DNA of 64,000 bases from Begonia masoniana. Lineage: Eukaryota; Streptophyta; Magnoliopsida; Cucurbitales; Begoniaceae. Position numbers and translations under genes: made by a program. The DNA is taken from positions 16,008,121-16,072,120 of the forward strand of contig CM039506.1 of assembly GCA_022432975.1 (NCBI GenBank). The letters are read 5' to 3'. How positions within the stretch are numbered: position 1 is the first letter of the stretch; the number at the start of each line of letters is the position of its first letter. Below are positions 31,446 through 42,773 of this stretch, piece after piece. The notes beneath the pieces are model-generated. The model was not told the origin of the DNA, did no database searches, and saw nothing but the letters and a program-made list of their open reading frames with translations.

Positions 31446-34400
31446 ATGGCTAGACGACCGGGGAGACCAAGAGTACCTAGGGAGATGCCAAACTTGAGGA
31501 GTGAAGAAGATTCAAGTGTAATTAGACAGCTGACGGAGTTGATGCGTCAGCAGACAGACATTGTGCGACAGCAATCTGACCAGTTAGGTGTGTTATTGAG
31601 TCGGGAAACACAAGGAAGTGCCAATTCAGGTCAAGTCAATGAGCATTCAGGGGATAGATTTCGTAGGCTGCAACCACCCACATTTGATGGAAAGTCATCT
31701 AACCCGATTGTCGCTGAGGAATGGCTTCGAAAGATAGAGAGCATGTTCAGGTGTGCCAATGTTGGAGAAGGAGAGAAAGTCATTTTGGCAACGTTTCATC
31801 TAGCCGGTGATGCGCAACTTTGGTGGGAGTCGCTGGAGATCACCACCGATATCGCAACCATGCCCTGGTCGCAATTCAAGGAAGTCTTTTACGAGAAATA
31901 CTTTAGCACCACTGTCCAGAACGCTAAGAAGGCTGAGTTTTTGAGCTTGAAGCAGACTGGGTCTGTGGCAGAGTACAACAGACAATTTGAGTCTCTGTCA
32001 AGGTTTGCTGGATACCTCGTTCATAGGAATGAGGACAAAGTGTTTCAATACCTGCAAGGTCTAAAGCCAGAAATTTACAGAGGAGTAAAGTATTCAGGCA
32101 TCAAAGGCTTGTCATTCAGTGAAGTAGTGTCTACTGCATTGGAGGCAGAAGAAGCTGAAATGAAGTGTGCTGGACCAAAGGAAGCCCCGCGAAAGTTCTT
32201 TCAGCCCCACCAGCAGAGAGGGATAAAGAGGCCTGCTGAAGGCCAGGGTAGTCAGGGTACTGGAAAGAAGGTACCTGATGCCAAGAAGTTTCCTCAGTGC
32301 ATGAAATGTATGAAGAGCCACCTGGGCGAGTGTAAGTTTGGGACTGGTAAGTGTTATAACTGTGAGGAGTTTGGACATTCGCTTAAGGATTGCCCGAAGC
32401 CCAGAGTCCTTCGATGTTTCAACTGTAATAAGACTGGCCACGTCATCAGAGACTGCCCAACGTTGAAGAGTGGCCCTGCTAAGATAAAACCGAGAATATT
32501 TTCCATGATGGAGTCGGGCGAAGAGGACCAGCCCGCTGTTGTGTCAGGTACTATATTGGTTAATTCTATGCCTGCTTTTACCTTGCTAGATTCAGGAGCA
32601 ACCCATTCTTTTGTTGCGTCTACTTTTGCTGATAAGTTAGAAGTACAATCCACACCTTCTAGGCATGTATTCAATGTTGCTTTACCCTCTGGTGAACATT
32701 TACATTCCAACCAAGTGTTGCATGATTGCATGGTATTAGTAGGGGACAAAAACCTATCTGCTGATTTAATCGTTATGGATATAACGGGATTTGATGTAAT
32801 CCTAGGAATGGACTGGTTGTTTAATCACCACGCCATAATCGATTGTAGGACTGGAATAGTTAGTTTCCAACCCCCTGGTAGTTTGAAGCATACCTTTCAA
32901 GCTCTGAAGAAGAGCAAGGAAATGACCGTGATGTCTTCTATAAATAGTAGACCCACCCCACGCAGGGAGTATTTGTGCTTTTTGGCCAGTGTTTTAGACA
33001 CACAACATTTAGGTGGATCAAGTCCCCAAAATGTCTTGGTTGTTCAAGATTTTCCCGAAGTATTCTTAGATGACCTTCCTGGCTTGCCACCAGATAGGGA
33101 AATTGAATTTGTTGTGGATGTTTACCCAGGCGCCGAACCTGTATCTAAGAATCCTTATAGACTAGCACCTACAGAGCTTAAAGAATTAAAGAAACAGTTG
33201 GAAGAACTATTAGAGAAAGGGTTCATACGCCCAAGCTTTTCACCGTGGGGTGCACCTGTCCTTTTTGTCAAAAAGAAAGATGGATCAATGCGTATGTGCA
33301 TAGACTATAGGGAATTAAATAAGCTAACTATCAAAAACAAGTATCCCCTACCGAGAATTGATGACTTATTTGACCAGATTAGAGGTGCAAAAGTTTTCTC
33401 TAAGATTGACCTTAGATCCGGTTATTACCAACTGAAGGTTAAATCCGAAGATATCCCAAAGACTGCTTTTCGTACTAGGTATGGACATTATGAGTTTTTG
33501 GTTATGTCTTTTGGTTTGACAAATGCACCGGCAGCCTTTATGGATCTTATGAATAGGGTGTTTCACGAGTATTTGGACAAGTTTGTTATTGTATTCATAG
33601 ATGACATTCTAATTTATTCCAAGACCAAGGAGGAGCATGCAAGACACTTAAGCTTAGTATTAAAATTATTGAAGCAGCGCCAACTATACGCCAAGTTTTC
33701 TAAGTGTGAATTTTGGTTGAACCAAGTTCACTTTTTAGGACATGTCATCTCTGGAGAGGGATTATCTGTCGACCCAGCAAAAGTTCAAGCAGTTAAGGAA
33801 TGGCCCCAACCGAAGAATGCTACTGATATTAGAAGTTTTCTTGGACTTGCAGGATATTATAGGAAGTTCATTGAAGGATTTTCAAAGATTGCTACACCTC
33901 TCACTAAGCTAACAAGGAAAAATGTGAAGTATTTATGGACCGATGAATGTGAACTTAGTTTCCAAGCCTTGAAACAGAAACTGACCAATGCTCCAATCCT
34001 AACCCTTCCTGCCGAGAATGGTAAATTTAGTATTTATTGTGATGCATCCAAGATTGGTCTTGGCTGTGTCTTGATGCAAGAAGGAAAAGTGATAGCCTAT
34101 GCTTCCAGACAGTTGAAAACTCATGAGAAGAATTACCCTACACATGACTTAGAGTTAGCTGCTGTAGTATTTGCGCTTAAGATTTGGAGGCATTATTTGT
34201 ATGGACAATCGTGCGAAATATTTTCAGATCATAAGAGTCTGAAGTATATTTTCACACAGAAGGAACTAAACATGAGGCAACGTAGATGGTTGGAATTTGT
34301 AAAAGACTATGACTTTGAGATTAAGTACCATCCCGGTAAGGCGAATGTAGTAGCTGATGCTTTGAGCAGAGTGACAACATCAGTTTCAGCATTGATACTT

Positions 34401-35930
34401 GACTTACCATTAGCCTTAGAATCTGAATTCCTAAAGTTTAATCTAGAGGCAGTATCCAATGTAACAGCTATACTTTCGGCCATAACCTTAAGACCTACAA
34501 TTCTTGAGAAAATAAGGGAAGCTCAGTCAAATGATGATGAATGCAGCAAGTACAAGTCAAGTATGGATTCTGCGGACAATTTAGACTTTAACTGTTCTTC
34601 CGATGGAATTCTTAAGTTTAGAAACAGATGGTTTGTTCCTGCCATTATGGAACTTCGGAATGAGATTCTTTCTGAGGCTCATTCTTCTAGATTCTCAGTT
34701 CACCCTGGGAGTACGAAGATGTATAAGGACCTTAAACAGCATTACTGGTGGCCAGGTATGAAAAGAAGTGTGGCAGAACATGTTGGATCATGTTTGTGTT
34801 GTCAGCAGATTAAAGCCGAGCATCAGAGACCCTCAGGAACATTACAACCTTTACCAGTTCCTGAATGGAAATGGGAACAAATAACCATGGATTTTGTTGT
34901 GGGACTACCTAGGACAACTAAAGGACATGATGCAATTTGGGTGATAGTTGACCGTTTGACCAAATCATCCCATTTTCTGCCCATGAAGATGACATACTCG
35001 ATGGATCAACTTGCTGAGTTGTATGTTCAGGAAGTTGTTAGATTGCATGGAGTTCCAAGCACCATAGTTTCGGACCGAGATGCTAGATTTACATCTAAGT
35101 TTTGGAAGAGTTTGCACAAGGCAATGGGGACTCAGCTTAGTTTCAGTACAGCTTTCCACCCTCAAACAGATGGACAATCAGAAAGAACCATCCAAACATT
35201 AGAGGATATGCTCCGGGCATGTGTTTTGGATTTTCAAGGTTCTTGGAGCAAGTATTTGCCCTTGGTGGAATTTTCTTATAACAACAGTTTTCAGGCAACA
35301 ATAGGAATGGCACCGTATGAAGCATTATATGGACGAAAATGTAGATCACCTTTGTACTGGGATGAAGTTGGTGAAGCACAGTTACTTGGTCCTGATGTTG
35401 TGCAGCAAACTGTTGAGAAGGTTGCTCTCATCCGTCAGAGGATCTTAACAGCTCAAAGTCGACAGAAAAGTTATGCTGACAGAAGACGCAGAGAGTTAGA
35501 GTTTGAAGTTGGTAGTGAGGTTTTTCTTAAGGTATCACCATTCAAAGGAGTTGTAAGATTTGGGAAGAGAGGGAAGCTTAACCCAAGATATGTTGGACCT
35601 TTCTCAATCTTGAGGAGGATTGGGAAATCAGCATATGAACTGCAATTGCCAGACTCTATGGAAGGAATCCACAATGTGTTCCATATTTCTATGCTTAAGA
35701 AGTGCTTAAGGGATCCATCTCAGATTGTGGAACAACAGAACATTGAAATTCAACCCACACTGACCTATGAGGTGAGACCAGTAAGAATCTTGGATTATGC
35801 AGTGAAGGTATTACGCAACAAGGAAGTTCCACTAGTAAAAGTCTTATGGCATAATCAGAATATAGAGGAGACAACATGGGAACGCCAGCAAGACATGATG
35901 GACCAGCATCCAAGATTGTTCAGGTACTGA
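31446..35930 (+). CDS. Element D gag-pol polyprotein with chromodomain (intact)
   Basis: 1494 residues from [15 protein letters not shown]; this start is chosen over the ATG at 31404 because F and H share MARRPERPR. Gag has an [11 protein letters not shown] motif and twin knuckles [14 protein letters not shown] and [14 protein letters not shown] (about 303-345). Protease: [10 protein letters not shown] (about 380). [21 protein letters not shown] and FIDDILIYS (about 716). RNase [15 protein letters not shown] (about 860). Integrase: HHCC domain ending [12 protein letters not shown], then D,D,E in [16 protein letters not shown] and [10 protein letters not shown]. The end is a chromodomain-like segment ([20 protein letters not shown]... 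about 1443-1491). All catalytic residues I can place are intact. Chromodomains of this group can guide insertion to heterochromatin, which agrees with insertion into another LTR. Confidence 0.97.
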   Translation: MARRPGRPRVPREMPNLRSEEDSSVIRQLTELMRQQTDIVRQQSDQLGVLLSRETQGSANSGQVNEHSGDRFRRLQPPTFDGKSSNPIVAEEWLRKIESMFRCANVGEGEKVILATFHLAGDAQLWWESLEITTDIATMPWSQFKEVFYEKYFSTTVQNAKKAEFLSLKQTGSVAEYNRQFESLSRFAGYLVHRNEDKVFQYLQGLKPEIYRGVKYSGIKGLSFSEVVSTALEAEEAEMKCAGPKEAPRKFFQPHQQRGIKRPAEGQGSQGTGKKVPDAKKFPQCMKCMKSHLGECKFGTGKCYNCEEFGHSLKDCPKPRVLRCFNCNKTGHVIRDCPTLKSGPAKIKPRIFSMMESGEEDQPAVVSGTILVNSMPAFTLLDSGATHSFVASTFADKLEVQSTPSRHVFNVALPSGEHLHSNQVLHDCMVLVGDKNLSADLIVMDITGFDVILGMDWLFNHHAIIDCRTGIVSFQPPGSLKHTFQALKKSKEMTVMSSINSRPTPRREYLCFLASVLDTQHLGGSSPQNVLVVQDFPEVFLDDLPGLPPDREIEFVVDVYPGAEPVSKNPYRLAPTELKELKKQLEELLEKGFIRPSFSPWGAPVLFVKKKDGSMRMCIDYRELNKLTIKNKYPLPRIDDLFDQIRGAKVFSKIDLRSGYYQLKVKSEDIPKTAFRTRYGHYEFLVMSFGLTNAPAAFMDLMNRVFHEYLDKFVIVFIDDILIYSKTKEEHARHLSLVLKLLKQRQLYAKFSKCEFWLNQVHFLGHVISGEGLSVDPAKVQAVKEWPQPKNATDIRSFLGLAGYYRKFIEGFSKIATPLTKLTRKNVKYLWTDECELSFQALKQKLTNAPILTLPAENGKFSIYCDASKIGLGCVLMQEGKVIAYASRQLKTHEKNYPTHDLELAAVVFALKIWRHYLYGQSCEIFSDHKSLKYIFTQKELNMRQRRWLEFVKDYDFEIKYHPGKANVVADALSRVTTSVSALILDLPLALESEFLKFNLEAVSNVTAILSAITLRPTILEKIREAQSNDDECSKYKSSMDSADNLDFNCSSDGILKFRNRWFVPAIMELRNEILSEAHSSRFSVHPGSTKMYKDLKQHYWWPGMKRSVAEHVGSCLCCQQIKAEHQRPSGTLQPLPVPEWKWEQITMDFVVGLPRTTKGHDAIWVIVDRLTKSSHFLPMKMTYSMDQLAELYVQEVVRLHGVPSTIVSDRDARFTSKFWKSLHKAMGTQLSFSTAFHPQTDGQSERTIQTLEDMLRACVLDFQGSWSKYLPLVEFSYNNSFQATIGMAPYEALYGRKCRSPLYWDEVGEAQLLGPDVVQQTVEKVALIRQRILTAQSRQKSYADRRRRELEFEVGSEVFLKVSPFKGVVRFGKRGKLNPRYVGPFSILRRIGKSAYELQLPDSMEGIHNVFHISMLKKCLRDPSQIVEQQNIEIQPTLTYEVRPVRILDYAVKVLRNKEVPLVKVLWHNQNIEETTWERQQDMMDQHPRLFRY

Positions 35931-35950
35931 ATTTTGAGGACAAAATTCTT

Positions 35951-35965
35951 TTAAGGAGGGTAGAT
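35951..35965 (+). promoter_or_regulatory. Polypurine tract of element D
   Basis: TTAAGGAGGGTAGAT immediately before the 3' LTR and 20 nt after the polyprotein stop. The identical tract is in F, with a near-identical one in H. Confidence 0.88.
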
Positions 35966-38227
35966 TGTAACACCCGGTTTATTAGAATTAAAATAATCTA
36001 TTAATCTTCTAAGTGTGAATTTTATAGAATGAAATTAGGGGTAAAATCAATTAGGTTAATGAGTAACTAAGTGAGGGCATAAGGGTAATTGTCAATTTTG
36101 CAAATGGATAACGTATTTAAGGAAAGAGTAAATGAGGTATAGCCGTCATACTCATTTCACTCTCGGTTTTCAGCTCAACCCAGCAGAGCTCTCTAGGCGA
36201 TTTCCTCACCGATTCCTCCAACCCAGGTGAGTTTTGATTCGATTAATTGCTGATTTTAGTACCTAGGTAGCTTAAGGATCCCAACGTATGCATTTTGTTA
36301 ATGTTACGAGTGAGAGATTCTGCTTGAGGATTAGAGCAGAATCGGGAATGTTAGATAAATAGAAATGCCCAACCCACTCCTTAGATTTCTGAATAGCTTA
36401 GATTGAGGTTTAACGTTCTGTTTATGAATATAGGTGAACAAACCCCCGAAGTAGCTCTTAACCGAGCATTTGCAAGGAATCCAGGTAAGTAAAGTATTGC
36501 TTGTGCCTTCGGGCCTACATCACAAAACAGTAGGTTTATGTATGCTTGAATATTTCTATTGTCCATGCATCATGTTTTTGTTAAAAGTTACGAAAATGAA
36601 TTTCATGTAAGGAATGGTAAGGTATGAACTGTATGCGACAGACAAACTATTAAGGGAACTAATCCACCCCTTAACTTATGAAGGGATTTAGACATTGGGA
36701 GAATTGATCCCACTCCCAAGGGAACCATGGGATCAGATCAGCTGTTAAGGGAATTCATCCGCCCCTTAATTGAGTATGAGGATGTAGACATTGGGAGAAT
36801 TGATCCCACTCCCAAGGGAACCATGGGATCTGATCATGATATGAACGAATATGTATGCCACTGAGAGGAGAAAATAGAAACTGCATATTTAGGAGTTTAA
36901 GCTCAGCATTTTATTTCATTCATATACTGCTTTACTTACTTAGCATTAGGCTAATAGATGAGTTTTGTGATGTAGGTGAAGAAGTGTTAGCAGGTGTGTC
37001 TCCTGATCATGTTGAGGAATAGTGGACGTTGGAGGAGTGCATTCAGGCCTCGACATGGTAACTGATGGGGCGGTTTAGCATGTTGTCTACAGATGTAGAG
37101 GTTTAGTGGATAATGATTTAAATTGAGTATATGGAGTTTTTAGTAAAGGAGATTACAGCTGCTTGACTTCGTTTTCGAGAATTTCTGATTTTCATGTTCT
37201 TACTGATTTTGATCAATACAATGACTTGGAGTGTTATGAATGGATTTTTGGTAAAATGTTTTAAGTCTGTTAGATAGTCGAATCTTTCTCGGGTTATAGA
37301 CAGGTTGTTTAGTCCATTGGTGGGAATTGAATAATTTTGTATCAGTGGATATGTGTAGAGGTTTATTGCGTTCTGTTGAAAGGAATTGTGTTGATGTCTA
37401 TCGGAAGAGGGAAGTCTACCGGTAGATGTCTCATGTTTGTCTTCCGGCTGACGTCATCGGAAGAGTAAAGCATTTGTCTTCCGGCTGACGTCATCGGCAG
37501 AAGAAGTGTAATGGAAGTCGGGTGAGTATGTCTTCCGGCTGACGTCATCGGAAGAGTAAAGCATTTGTCTTCCGGCTGACGTCATCGGCAGAAGAAGTGT
37601 AATGGAAGTCGGGTGAGTATGTCTTCCGGCTGACGTCATCGGAAGAGGAAAGCATTTGTCTTCCGGCTGACGTCATCGGCAGAAGAAGTGTAATGGAAGT
37701 CGGGTGAGTATGTCTTCCGGCTGACGTCATCGGAAGAGGAAAGTAATTGTCTTCCGGCTGACGTCATCGGAAGAGGAAATAGGTATTTTGTCGTTTACTG
37801 ACCAGTAGAGGAAGTAAGTTCTTTGTCGTGTTGTGACCGGATGATGTCGCTGACGTCACCGGAAGAGGGAATGGGTGTTTCGTCGTTTTCGGTTGATGCC
37901 GCTGACGTCACCGGAAAACGAAATAGGTGATTTGTCGTTTTGTCACTGATGAAGTCTTCGGTTTTCTATTTCTGCTTCTTTCGTTGACCTTGTCGTCGGC
38001 AGATGACTTCAACACTTCCGTTAATCACCCCAACAGTATATTCTACAGTTCGTCTAACTTCATAGTTGTTTAAATGATTTTCCGCTGCAAAGTTTTCAAA
38101 TGTTTTGAATGTATAGAAAATGTCAAATTTTGACTGTCGAATGAAGTTTTAAAATTTATCCGAAAATTTCTTAGTCATGGTCAAGTAATGAGTAGCGACC
38201 CGGGTTCAGATAATTCGGGGCGTTACA
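35966..38227 (+). repeat. 3' LTR of element D
   Basis: 2262 bp. Collinear with the 5' LTR at an offset of 6846 up to the tandem repeat, where it has one additional 91-bp unit (37448-37765, ten TGACGTCA sites in the LTR). Visible substitutions include GCATGTTGTC/GCATGCTGTC and GATGTCTATCGG/GATGTCTACCGG. Confidence 0.95.
37441..37778 (+). repeat. 91-bp tandem repeat in 3' LTR D
   Basis: Same unit as 30596-30840 with one more copy: TGACGTCA pairs begin at about 37448, 37539, 37630 and 37721. Confidence 0.92.
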
Positions 38228-38232
38228 ACCCG

Positions 38233-39258
38233 GTTCTATTGAACTAATTCTTTATTCTTTTTTTAAAATTAATGGTACACTTTATATGGTAATAATAAAA
38301 GTAGAGTTAATGGATGACTAGGCGAGGACATAAGGGTAATTGAAAATTTAAAAGTGGATAACGTATTTAAGGAAAGAGGTTTTGGGTTTAATGCACTGTA
38401 GCCGCCACTGTTTCCCAAATCATTTTCGACTCTCAGCTCTTCAGCTCAGCAGAGTGCGCTAGGAGATCCTACTCCAATTTTCCCTTCGACTTAGATGAGT
38501 TTTACTAATGTATCTTACTGCATTATGATTATAGACGATAGAGGAGTATCGTAGATGCATGTTCCTGAGAAATGTAGGGCGTAGAAGTTGAGTCGGGTTT
38601 CGTATGAATCGGGAATGCATAGGACAGAGTCCCAAACTAGCTCCTAGGGTTTCTGAATAGTATACGATGAGGTCAGTGAAGATCTAATTGGTATTCTGTT
38701 TATGACTCTAAGTGAGCAAGGCTTCCAAAGTAGTTGAAACCGAGCTTTTGCAGGGAGCCAAGTAAGTAAAGTATGCTTGTGCCTTTGGGCCTACATCACA
38801 AAATAGTAGGATTGTGTATGCTTGATTGTGTTTGTATGTCATGCATCATGTTTTGAAAATATACGAAAATGAATTTACATGAAATGGCATGGTAAGAAAT
38901 GAACAGACTGTAACAGCTGTTAAGGGAACTAATCAGCCCCTTAATCAAGAGAGAGGATGTATGACTTTGAGGGAAGTGATTCAAACCCAAATTTCACAGG
39001 GGGATCTGAACAGTTTGTTAAGGGAACTAGTCCGCCCCTTAATCAAGAGAGAGGACGTATGACTTTGAGAGAAGTGATCCAACTCCCAATTTCACAGGGG
39101 GATCAGATAAAAAACGAATGCATATGCAACTGAGATGAGAAAGTAGAAATTTGCATGTTTAGGAATTTATGTTCAGCATTTCATTCATTACTGCTTTACT
39201 TACTTAGCATTAGGTTAATAGATGAGTTTTGTGATGTAGGTGCTGAGCTTTCAACAGG
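38233..39258 (+). repeat. LTR E, main middle part
   Basis: Continues the TGTAACACCCG start of E after element D. Contains a TATTTAAG box (about 38360), GCCACTG leader, splice-like CAAGTAAGTAAAG, and CTACATCACAAAA (38791-38803) paired with GTTTTGTGATGTAGG (39226-39240). Two TTAAGGG...CCCCTTAA hairpin modules are also present. It breaks at acagg, the duplicated target of element F. No gene. Confidence 0.85.
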
Positions 39259-42200
39259 TGTAACACCCGGTTCTATCGAACCAGCTCTCTTTTATTGTAA
39301 ATGGTATACACTTTATTAGGCAATAATTAAAGTAGGGTTATTGAGTGACTAGACAAGGGTATAAGAGTAAATTGGAAATTTCAAAAGTGGATAACCTATT
39401 TAAGGGAAGGGGTTTTAACGATTTATGTACTGTAGCCGCCACTGTTTCATCATTTATTCCTTTTCGATATCCAGCTCAAGCTCAGCGGAGCCCTCGGCGA
39501 TTCTTCCACCAGATCCTTCTTTTATCTAGGTAAGTTTTCATCATTTCTTATATTTTAGCAGTAAGATAGCCGAGGGAGTACAATGTGAGGATTTTGAGGA
39601 TGCTGTAGGTGAGTGTTAGTTTCGGTTTAGTGCAGTATCGGGAATGCATTATGACCCGAGTTCTCAAATTAGTTTCCTTAGGTTTCTGGTTGACTAGGAT
39701 GAAGTTTAGTGAAGGTTTAAATAATGTTCGGTTTATGGATTTAGGTTTGAGCAAGTTCCCGAGGGAGATTTCAACCAAACTTTCCAGGAGACCAGGTAAG
39801 TGAAGTATGCTTGTGCCTTCGGGCCTACATCACAAAACATTAGAATTTTGTTTACTTGAATGTGTCAGTATGTCATGCATCATATTTTAAAAGTATACGA
39901 AAATGAATTTGAATGCATGTTGGCATGGTAAGGAATGAACATAATGAAACAGCTATGCGAATCAGATTTACTGTTAAGGGAAGTAATCCGCCCCTTAATG
40001 AGACAGTGGATATTTAGACTTTGGGAAACTTGATCCGCTTCCCATCGAACAGGGGGATCAGAAACAGCAATGTGAATCAGATTTACTGTTAAGGGAAGTA
40101 ATTCGTCCCTTAAATGAGTCAGTGGATATTTTTACTTTGGGAGAAGTGATCCAACTCCCAATTTCACAGGGGGATCAGATCAGAACGATGCATATGCAAC
40201 TGAGATGAGAAAGTAAAAACTGCATATTTAGGAATTTATGATTCAGCATTACATTACATTATTGCTTTACTTACTTAGCATTAGGCTAATAGATGAGTTT
40301 TGTGATGTAGGTGAAGAAGCGACAGTAGGTGTGTTTACTGAGTTAGCTGAGGACTAGACTGGTTGGAGGAGTGCAACTTTGCAACAATCTGGCAGTTGAT
40401 GGGGCGGTTTAACTGATGTCAGTTGGTGTGAAGGTTTAATTGACAATGTTTCAATTTAAGTATGTTGGATTTTCATGACAGTGGTAGTTTTAATGTTTCT
40501 GAACTCATCTTGAGATTTTCTTAAGAACAATTATACTCTGTTGGTGCTAATAGTGGTTTTACTAGAAGTTGGAGTAGTGTCCGAATTTAAGTGGTTTTGA
40601 ATGAATTTTTAGTAAATTGCTTAAATTCTTCTGGTAGTCAGAGTTTTCTTTGTCAGAGTGAAATTGTTATTGTCCTGTTGTCTATCGGATGATGTCTTCA
40701 GTATAGTTATGGAACGATGTCTTCAGTAAAGCCATCAGATGATGTATTCAGTATAGTCATCAGATGATGTCTTCAGTAAGCCATCGGATGATTCTTCATG
40801 TCTTCAGTAAAGCCATCGGATGATGTCTTCAGTAAAGCCATCGGATGATGTCTTCAGTAAAGCCATCGGATGATGTCTTCAGTAAAGCCATCGGATGATG
40901 TCTTCAGTAAAGCCATCGGATGATGTCTTCAGTAAAGCCATCGGATGATGTCTTCAGTAAAGCCATCGGATGATGTCTTCAGTAAAGCCATCGGATGATG
41001 TCTTCAGTAAAGCCATCGGATGATGTCTTCAGTAAAGCCATCGGATGATGTCTTCAGTAAAGCCATCGGATGATGTCTTCAGTAAAGCCATCGGATGATG
41101 TCTTCAGTAAAGCCATCGGATGATGTCTTCAGTAAAGCCATCGGATGATGTCTTCAGTAAAGCCATCGGATGATGTCTTCAGTAAAGCCATCGGATGATG
41201 TCTTCAGTAAAGCCATCGGATGATGTCTTCAGTAAAGCCATCGGATGATGTCTTCAGTAAAGCCATCGGATGATGTCTTCAGTAAAGCCATCGGATGATG
41301 TCTTCAGTAAAGCCATCGGATGATGTCTTCAGTAAAGCCATCGGATGATGTCTTCAGTAAAGCCATCGGATGATGTCTTCAGTAAAGCCATCGGATGATG
41401 TCTTCAGTAAAGCCATCGGATGATGTCTTCAGTAAAGCCATCGGATGATGTCTTCAGTAAAGCCATCGGATGATGTCTTCAGTAAAGCCATCGGATGATG
41501 TCTTCAGTAAAGCCATCGGATGATGTCTTCAGTAAAGCCATCGGATGATGTCTTCAGTAAAGCCATCGGATGATGTCTTCAGTAAAGCCATCGGATGATG
41601 TCTTCAGTAAAGCCATCGGATGATGTCTTCAGTAAAGCCATCGGATGATGTCTTCAGTAAAGCCATCGGATGATGTCTTCAGTAAAGCCATCGGATGATG
41701 TCTTCAGTAAAGCCATCGGATGATGTCTTCAGTAAAGCCATCGGATGATGTCTTCAGTAAAGCCATCGGATGATGTCTTCAGTAAAGCCATCGGATGATG
41801 TCTTCAGTAAAGCCATCGGATGATGTCTTCAGTAAAGCCATCGGATGATGTCTTCAGTAAAGCCATCGGATGATGTCTTCAGTAAAGCCATCGGATGATG
41901 TCTTCAGTAAAGCCATCGGATGATGTCTTCAGTAAAGCCATCGGATGATGTCTTCAGTAAAGCCATCGGATGATGTCTTCAGTAAAGCCATCGGATGATG
42001 TCTTCAGTAAAGCCATCGGATGATGTCTTCAGTAAAGCCATCGGATGATGTCTTCAGTAAAGCCATCGGATGATGTCTTCAGTAAAGCCATCGGATGATG
42101 TCTTCAGTAAAGCCATCGGATGATGTCTTCAGTAAAGCCATCGGATGATGTCTTCAGTAAAGCCATCGGATGATGTCTTCAGTAAAGCCATCGGATGATG

Positions 42201-42618
42201 TCTTCAGTAAAGCCATCGGATGATGTCTTCAGTAAAGCCATCGGATGATGTCTTCAGTAAAGCCATCGGATGATGTCTTCAGTAAAGCCATCGGATGTTT
42301 ATTTATTGCCCTTTGTGACTTCGCTTAGCGGATGATGTGTTTGACTTTTATGAACTAAGCATTTCACGCGTAAGCCTTCGCCTCTTCCGGCTGAATTCTT
42401 TCTTAATATTTTTTAACTGAATATTCGAACACTGTTTTATAGTTTTGCTTAACTTTGTTTTGCTCAAATGATTTCCGCTGCAATTCTTTAAATGCTTTGA
42501 GGTTTTAGAAAATGTCAAATTTTGACTTTCGAGCGGAGTTTTAAATTGGTTTGAATTTTCTTAGTTATGTTCGGGTTTATGAGTAACAAACCGAGTTTGG
42601 GAATATTGGGGCGTTACA
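39259..42618 (+). repeat. 5' LTR of element F
   Basis: 3360 bp. TATA-like ACCTATTTAAGG near 39398; possible introns beginning ATCTAG|GTAAGT (39530) and CCAG|GTAAGTGAAG (39796). The 15-nt inverted repeat is at 39824-39838/40297-40311, and TTAAGGG hairpin modules lie at 39975-40180. About 1.6 kb of 25-bp array precedes the promoter-distal end GGGGCGTTACA. Confidence 0.94.
40682..42297 (+). repeat. 25-bp tandem array, 5' LTR F
   Basis: About 64 copies of a 25-bp unit (CATCGGATGATGTCTTCAGT followed by AAAGC). After the first few variable units (40682-40800) the copies are essentially identical up to 42297. Confidence 0.96.
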
Positions 42619-42621
42619 GTA

Positions 42622-42634
42622 TGGTATCAGAGAC
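42622..42634 (+). promoter_or_regulatory. Primer-binding site of element F
   Basis: TGGTATCAGAGAC 3 nt after the 5' LTR, as in D. Confidence 0.88.
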
Positions 42635-42773
42635 ATTCAGTTAAACCGTTCAAAAGATTACTCATCAGTGTCAATCGTTGCATTGAAGTACTTCAACAAC
42701 TGTAAGTGTTTATGTTAACCTTAGTTGATAGATATTTAAGAGTGTAATTAACCCTGTGCAGGAATTTAGTATA

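Larger units (their letters stand above)
29120..38227 (+). mobile_element. Tekay-like gypsy retrotransposon D (complete)
   Basis: LTRs 29120-31290 (2171 bp) and 35966-38227 (2262 bp), TGTAACACCC...GGCGTTACA. Target duplication acccg (29115-29119 and 38228-38232) lies inside the terminal sequence of LTR E. Primer site, one uninterrupted polyprotein, and purine tract are all present. The LTRs differ by only about four substitutions by eye, plus one extra 91-bp repeat unit, which accounts exactly for the 91-bp length difference. Protease-RT-RNaseH-integrase order and a C-terminal chromodomain place it among the Tekay/Del chromoviruses. It is probably recent and perhaps still competent. Confidence 0.96.

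Noticed and set aside
31446..35930. Endogenous pararetrovirus polyprotein
   Set aside because: Flanking LTRs, target duplication, integrase and chromodomain identify a gypsy retrotransposon; no movement protein is present.
40682..42297. Centromeric satellite or protein repeat gene
   Set aside because: The array is confined to both LTRs of one element and has a 25-bp period with no open coding frame of interest, so it is an LTR-internal minisatellite.
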